Assembly (NCBI GenBank): GCA_046295175.1
Contig: JBKBNY010000001.1
Span: 868,001-932,000 of the forward strand
Origin: JALOLV01 sp046295175
Lineage (GTDB): Bacteria; Bacteroidota; Bacteroidia; Cytophagales; Spirosomataceae
Direction of reading: 5' to 3'
Length of the DNA stretch: 64,000 nt
The notes beneath the pieces are model-generated. The model had not been told where the DNA came from and searched no databases. It saw only the letters and a list, made by a program, of their open reading frames with translations. The position numbers and the translations under genes were made by a program. Shown here in pieces: positions 59,898 through 64,000 of this stretch (position 1 is its first letter; every line of letters begins with the position of its first letter).

Positions 59898-60587
59898 ATG
59901 AAAATTTTTATCAAATTACTATTACTCGGCGTCATTCTCAACGCTTGCCAAAACTCCAAAACCGAAAGTACCAGCACCGATTCTACCCTTGCCATAAAAC
60001 AAGAAACTCCTACCAATGATTTTGTCTGCGTACCGGGCGAGAGAGTGGGTATCATAACAGCCTCCACAACACTCGAAGAACTACAAGCCAAGTTTGGCAA
60101 TGATGTTTCGGCTCGTGATACGGTTTATATTGGCGAAGGCTATTTTGAAATCGGAACGATATTGTTCAAAGGAACACCCAACGAACTCCAGATTTTGTGG
60201 AAGGATACAACTAATTTTAAGAATCCAGCTAATTTGATGATTGGGCGTAACGCCGAGGCGAATCCTACTCAGACCCAATGGCACACCAATACGGGTATCA
60301 AGATTGGTACGACTCTCAAAGAATTGGAGCAAATAAACGGAAAAGCGTTTAAGTTTATGGGCTTTGGCTGGGACTACGGCGGTTCGGTAGCAAACTGGAA
60401 TGGCGGAAAGCTCATGGAGGCCGACGGCGTCAGTTACTTTACTTGTGTGCTGGGTTATAATTATGAAGACCAATCGCTTAATCCGTTGGCCGATAAACTC
60501 TTGGGCGATAGCGAGTTTAGTTCGAGCCAAGTCGAGGCTCAAAAACTGAACCCTGTTATTATCAATTTTCAGATAAGTTTTAGGTGA
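59898..60587 (+). CDS. Lipoprotein of unknown function
   Basis: A 229-residue lipoprotein (MKIFIKLLLLGVILNAC, lipobox LNAC) with a Ser/Thr-rich linker (SKTESTSTDSTLAIKQETPT) and a mature beta-rich domain (GIITASTTLEELQAKFGNDVSARDTVYIGEGYFEIGTILF; GTTLKELEQINGKAFKFMGFGWDYGGSVANW). Recurring EELQ/KELEQ and WDYGG text hints at a small duplicated fold; no known family is recognised. It is divergent from the AraC-type gene, 28 bp apart, so the two share a promoter region. Confidence 0.85.
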   Translation: MKIFIKLLLLGVILNACQNSKTESTSTDSTLAIKQETPTNDFVCVPGERVGIITASTTLEELQAKFGNDVSARDTVYIGEGYFEIGTILFKGTPNELQILWKDTTNFKNPANLMIGRNAEANPTQTQWHTNTGIKIGTTLKELEQINGKAFKFMGFGWDYGGSVANWNGGKLMEADGVSYFTCVLGYNYEDQSLNPLADKLLGDSEFSSSQVEAQKLNPVIINFQISFR

Positions 60588-60712
60588 TTATTGACCTACT
60601 TGCTTTGGTTCTAAAAACAGCATTAAGTCTTTTTGAGCCAACCCAAAACCCAAACTTAATTTTAATTTTCATAAATTTTCAAAACATTCTGTAACTTACC
60701 GCAGTTATAACT

Positions 60713-60752
60713 TATATACGTAAAAGCCATAGGTTATTTATTTACGTATATA
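60713..60752. promoter_or_regulatory. Perfect 12-bp inverted repeat upstream of phytoene/squalene synthase gene
   Basis: TATATACGTAAA (60713-60724) and TTTACGTATATA (60741-60752) are perfectly inverted, 16 bp apart, each arm containing the palindrome TACGTA. It lies 68 bp before the start codon at 60821, and a near -7 element (TACTATTG, 60771) follows 18 bp later. This looks like an operator. No regulator gene adjoins it. Confidence 0.5.
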
Positions 60753-60820
60753 CAACCAATCTATCCTCTTTACTATTGCCAAAACCAGAAGATAATTAAC
60801 GTAGTTGAACCCGACAGGCA

Positions 60821-61657
60821 ATGTTTAAACTTTATGAAAAGACCACGTTTGGTTGTAGCAAACTCATAACCGAACAGTACAGTACATCTTTTACGTTGGG
60901 AATTAAAACTCTCGATAAAAAATTCCATAATCCAATTTTCGCGATTTATGGTTTTGTTCGTTATGCCGACGAAATCGTAGATACTTTCCATGATTTCGAC
61001 AAAAAAACGCTCTTAGACCGTTTCAGAGATGATGCTTACCGAGCTATCGAAGAAGGAATCAGCCTAAATCCGGTTTTACATTCGTTCCAAAAGATTGTCC
61101 GCGATTACAAGATTGAGCGAGAGTTGATTGATGCTTTTTTGTATAGTATGGAGATGGACCTGTACAATATCAGCTACGATGCCGAAGGCTACAATGAGTA
61201 TATCTATGGCTCGGCGGAAGTTGTTGGATTGATGTGTTTGAGGGTATTTTGTGAAGGAAACGAAGAACTCTACGAAAAACTCAAAGCCGATGCCCGTAGT
61301 TTGGGAGCGGCGTTCCAGAAAGTAAATTTCTTGAGAGACCTCAAGAGTGATTTTAGCGACCGTGGACGAGTGTATTTCCCGAATGTTGATTTCAATGATT
61401 TCTCGATAAGTGCCAAAAAGGTCATTGAAGACGATATTCAAAACGACTTCGATAACGCTTACCGTGGAATCATGGGCCTACCCGAAGGTGCCCGTGCGGG
61501 TGTATATTTAGCGTATGTGTATTATCTGAAATTATTCAATAAAATCAAGAAAACACCAGCCTCACGCATCCAAAGCGAGCGAATCAGGGTATCGGACCCC
61601 GTAAAACTGGTATTATTGGCCAAAACATATTTTCAGAGCAGTCTGAATGTCATCTAA
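60821..61657 (+). CDS. crtB: Phytoene/squalene synthase family protein
   Basis: A 278-residue trans-isoprenyl diphosphate synthase of the head-to-head type. The two Asp-rich substrate-binding motifs are RYADEIVDTF (Asp50, Asp54) and QKVNFLRDLKSDFSDRGRVYF. Condensing two prenyl diphosphates to phytoene (or to a squalene-type product) starts carotenoid or hopanoid synthesis; which one cannot be decided from motifs alone, because no other pathway genes are present. Length is normal. It is a single gene with an inverted repeat upstream and a terminator downstream. The symbol crtB is a best guess. Confidence 0.9.
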   Translation: MFKLYEKTTFGCSKLITEQYSTSFTLGIKTLDKKFHNPIFAIYGFVRYADEIVDTFHDFDKKTLLDRFRDDAYRAIEEGISLNPVLHSFQKIVRDYKIERELIDAFLYSMEMDLYNISYDAEGYNEYIYGSAEVVGLMCLRVFCEGNEELYEKLKADARSLGAAFQKVNFLRDLKSDFSDRGRVYFPNVDFNDFSISAKKVIEDDIQNDFDNAYRGIMGLPEGARAGVYLAYVYYLKLFNKIKKTPASRIQSERIRVSDPVKLVLLAKTYFQSSLNVI

Positions 61658-61684
61658 ATTGTCGTAGTTACGCTTCTCATAACC

Positions 61685-61715
61685 GCCCTGCCAGTTAGCT
61701 GGTGGGGCTTTTTTT
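61685..61715 (+). terminator. Terminator after phytoene/squalene synthase
   Basis: GCCC-TG-CCAG pairs with CTGG-TG-GGGC around TTAG, followed by TTTTTTT, 28 bp after the stop codon. Confidence 0.88.
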
Positions 61716-61747
61716 ATTGGGCGAATCACATTTAGTGCAAAATTATT

Positions 61748-61885
61748 TTATAGTACGTGAAATAACTTCCCTAAAAAAACCGTGACACGGCTAAACCTTA
61801 ATAGCCTGATTTTCAATATCAATGGTTCGAGCCGTGCCACGGATTCTATCCCTTATTTTTAACTATGTTGTTTCACAATCTATAA
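61748..61885 (+). repeat. MITE-like repeat B, copy 2 (full length)
   Basis: Ends match in inverted orientation: TTATAG-TAC-GTGAAATAAC at 61748-61766 and the complement TTATAG-ATT-GTGAAACAAC from 61885 to 61867 (15 of 19). Inside, CCGTGACACGGCT and AGCCGTGCCACGG form a long hairpin. No target-site duplication was identified. The rest of the gene-free stretch 61658-61974 holds only the terminator and plain AT-rich sequence. Confidence 0.85.
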
Positions 61886-61974
61886 CTACTTGAATCTCCA
61901 GAATTTCATTAAAGTTCTTATAATCAGCAAAATAACATTCAAAAAATTCGGAATATTCGATTAATTCTGCATAT

Positions 61975-62952
61975 TTACTTATACACCTCAAAACTTTGTT
62001 TAAAATAATCTTTCATCGTCTCACGCAGGCTGGCGGGTTCTATAACCTCGACATCTTTGCCAAACTGAGCAATCGCCCGAATCAACTCTTCATTAACAAT
62101 AATACGCAGGCGTACGCGTAGCTCGGTTTCGTTATCAATCAGAATGTCGTCGGGCGTAAACGAATAAAAAGGTTGGGTCTTGAAATACTTGCCTTGTCGG
62201 GCATCAAAAGACAAAACCACGTCTTCGGGGTGTTTATCGGGGTAAACCGTTATCCCGAGCGAATACCTAAAATACTGTTCGGCATCAAACTCAGGGGCTT
62301 CAAAATCGCCCGTAATAACCTGAATACTATCTTGCACCACGCGGTCGAGTCCGTAGATACGAATCTGCTGATAATCAATGCTCCACGCCACCAAATACCA
62401 CCTATTGCGGTATTCTTTCAGTAAATACGGCAATACTTCGTGCTGTCTGACGGCTTCGGAGTCGAATCTTTGGTGACTAAATATTATTTTGGAATGTTGT
62501 TGAGTTGCTTCTACAAAAATCGGTATCAGCTCACTGCCTTTAAAAAAGGGAACTTCTTCGAGCTGAATAAATTTATTGAGGTCGTTGGGGCGGCTGTGAA
62601 ACTTTACGCTATTCTCAATCTTAGAAATCGCCCCTCTGATGTCTTGAAAAATACTCAACTGATTGTATTGTTCCAGAATCCGCAGGGCAGTGTGCAGTGC
62701 CGCAACATCTTTTTTATTGAGGCTTATTCGGACATCCAAATCAAAAGGTTCGGTGTAGCAATACCCACGACGTTTGGCATCCCAAACAATCGGAGCATCG
62801 TATTCTTCTCGTAAAACTTGCAAATCGCCTTTGAGGGTGCGTTCGCCCACTTCGATTTTATCCATCAATTCTTGGATATTCAGCACCCGATTCTTAAAAG
62901 TATTGAATAATTCATTGAGACGGTAGAGACGAATGACCTGTGGGTTTTTCAT
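61975..62952 (-). CDS. WYL-domain transcriptional regulator (YafY-like)
   Basis: Start taken at 62952 (MKNPQVIRLYRLNELF), giving 325 residues; 13 in-frame codons lie upstream. The N-terminal helix-turn-helix (VLNIQELMDKIEVGERTLKGDLQVLREEYDAPIVWD) is followed by a long central region and a WYL domain (SKIIFSHQRFDSEAVRQHEVLPYLLKEYRNRWYLVAWSIDYQQIRIYGLDRVV), with a WCX-type C-terminus (VVLSFDARQGKYFKTQPFYSF). It is divergent from the DUF1801 gene at 63099, which it may control. Confidence 0.92.
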   Translation of the reverse strand: MKNPQVIRLYRLNELFNTFKNRVLNIQELMDKIEVGERTLKGDLQVLREEYDAPIVWDAKRRGYCYTEPFDLDVRISLNKKDVAALHTALRILEQYNQLSIFQDIRGAISKIENSVKFHSRPNDLNKFIQLEEVPFFKGSELIPIFVEATQQHSKIIFSHQRFDSEAVRQHEVLPYLLKEYRNRWYLVAWSIDYQQIRIYGLDRVVQDSIQVITGDFEAPEFDAEQYFRYSLGITVYPDKHPEDVVLSFDARQGKYFKTQPFYSFTPDDILIDNETELRVRLRIIVNEELIRAIAQFGKDVEVIEPASLRETMKDYFKQSFEVYK

Positions 62953-63098
62953 AATTCTGGTATGGTTAAAATGGTCTTGGGACAAGTGCAATTCGCCCTT
63001 ATTCTATTACAAAAAACAAATTTAGAAAATATTTTTAAGTGTGCAATTAGTTTGCATGGCATGCTCTACATCTTTGTATCATCAATCGGAAAGGATTT

Positions 63099-63557
63099 AT
63101 GAAAACAATAGAAACAATCACTTTTTCAGACTATCTCAATCAAGTTTCGGACGAAAGAAAAGAACCGTTGCAAGAACTCCGAACCATCATGCAGCAGTAT
63201 TTGCCCAAAGGTTTTGAGGAGCGAATCGGTGCAAATGGCATCGAATATTATGTGCCACACGATTTGTATCCGAGTGGTTATCATTGCAACCCAAAACAGC
63301 CTTTGCCATTTATAAGCATTGCATCGCAAAAAAACTTTATTGCTCTGTATCACATGGCGGTTTATGCCGATGAGTCGCTTTCTCGGTGGTTTTCGAGCGA
63401 GTACCCCAATTATTCAAAATCAAAATTGGATATGGGCAAAAGCTGCATCCGATTCAAGAACGTCAATCAGATTCCGTACGTACTGATTGCTTCGTTGATT
63501 AGCAAAATGACCCCAAGCGATTGGATTAATTTATACGAGAAAAAATTTAAAAATTAA
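63099..63557 (+). CDS. DUF1801 domain protein
   Basis: A 152-residue cytoplasmic protein with the DUF1801 core: DERKEPLQELRTIMQQYLPKGFEERIGANGIEYYVPH, PFISIASQKNFIALYHMAVY and SKLDMGKSCIRFKNVNQIPYVLIASLISKM. No catalytic role is established for this domain. It shares its divergent spacer with the WYL regulator and is followed at 63643 by an SRPBCC gene. Confidence 0.92.
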   Translation: MKTIETITFSDYLNQVSDERKEPLQELRTIMQQYLPKGFEERIGANGIEYYVPHDLYPSGYHCNPKQPLPFISIASQKNFIALYHMAVYADESLSRWFSSEYPNYSKSKLDMGKSCIRFKNVNQIPYVLIASLISKMTPSDWINLYEKKFKN

Positions 63558-63642
63558 TTATAAGCGTGCAGCTATTTTGCACACCACCAAACGCAACTTT
63601 GTAGAGTCAAAACAATAGAACAGAATTAATCGAAAAAGCAAA

Positions 63643-64000
63643 ATGAATATCTTCAAAAAATATCTAATAAACTTCGGAGTTTTAGTTGCGATTCCGCTTT
63701 TGGTTGCTGCTTTTGTATGTAAAGAATACGTTGTTGAGCGAGAAATCATCATCAATAAGCCTAAAAATGAGGTTTTTGGCTACTTAAAACAAATCAAAAA
63801 TCAAGCAGATTATAGCCAATGGGGCGTCAATTTTACCAGCCATTCAGATAAAAACAACGAAATCTTGCATATCGAAGAAGGCAAAAGAATTGATTTTTCG
63901 TTGGGCGATTTTGAGCAATTCAACTCCAACGATACTGCATATTTTATCACCGAAGATTACGAAGGCAATAAAACCAAAGTTCGCTGGGGAATCAAAGGCA
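63643..64000 (+). CDS. SRPBCC-family protein, membrane anchored (3' partial)
   Basis: An ATG at 63643 opens a frame that runs through the window end (119 codons seen). One N-terminal membrane helix (FGVLVAIPLLVAAFVC) is followed by an SRPBCC polyketide-cyclase-like start: VVEREIIINKPKNEVFGYLKQIKNQADYSQWG, then FTSHSDKNNEILHIEEGKRIDFSLGDFEQF and KVRWGIKG. It probably holds a ligand-binding domain tethered to the membrane. It follows the DUF1801 gene by 85 bp and is probably cotranscribed with it. Confidence 0.88.
   Translation, partial: MNIFKKYLINFGVLVAIPLLVAAFVCKEYVVEREIIINKPKNEVFGYLKQIKNQADYSQWGVNFTSHSDKNNEILHIEEGKRIDFSLGDFEQFNSNDTAYFITEDYEGNKTKVRWGIKG

Overview
The window looks like chromosome of a Bacteroidota bacterium, most likely Cytophagales (Spirosomaceae-like; inference). 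Pointers are Bacteroidota promoter elements (TAnnTTTG at -7) with few Shine-Dalgarno sequences, a type IX secretion C-terminal domain, a carboxypeptidase-regulatory-like TonB receptor, a GH97 enzyme with a stacked C-terminal repeat domain, and an ECF sigma factor. About 57 protein genes and one tRNA-Leu are supported. No rRNA, CRISPR array, prophage or intact insertion sequence was seen.

Layout: 1-3.1 kb holds the end of an S41 protease, an exported protein and hemH. 3.15-13.4 kb is an accessory locus of large secreted fibre-like proteins (C1q-like, S74 chaperone and repeated GNVGIGT modules) interleaved with three small regulators (LytTR, PAS-LuxR, NarL-type). Four minus-strand transcription units there share a 25-bp box placed exactly 22 bp upstream of the TTTG of the -7 element, so the region is probably one regulon that includes two of its own regulators. 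13.5-16.7 kb: tRNA-Leu, yggS, arfB, a lipoprotein and an MscS channel. 16.7-22.7 kb: a probable operon of TonB receptor, TPR-like protein, an unusual histidine kinase with an N-terminal DUF4097-like beta-repeat domain, and a LytTR response regulator. 22.9-26.5 kb: fabI, an outer-membrane protein and an ECF sigma factor with an overlapping small gene. 26.6-31.3 kb: small enzymes and stress or repair regulators (YdeI, DoxX, SRPBCC, ArsR, WYL, DinB, winged helix). 31.3-37.8 kb: an RND efflux operon. 38.1-40 kb: a PhoR/PhoB-like two-component pair. 40-45.4 kb: a BNR-propeller protein and a GH97 glycosidase. 45.4-50.5 kb: Uma2, asnS, rpoN, a PAP2-like membrane protein and a GreA-like factor. 50.5-60.6 kb: DUF2891, beta-helix and Lcl-domain proteins, pirin/MarR, a pectate-lyase-like T9SS cargo, an S74 fibre protein and a membrane-tethered AraC regulator with a carbohydrate-binding-like sensor. 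60.8-64 kb: phytoene/squalene synthase, a WYL regulator, DUF1801 and a partial SRPBCC gene.

Small structured repeats are scattered between genes. A two-hairpin 51-bp element has four copies. A roughly 138-bp MITE-like element has one full, one truncated and one degenerate copy, with a compensated hairpin. A cloverleaf-forming repeat lies in the efflux operon, and TTGAAC-rich tracts occur at three sites. Several have altered apparent gene ends or starts.
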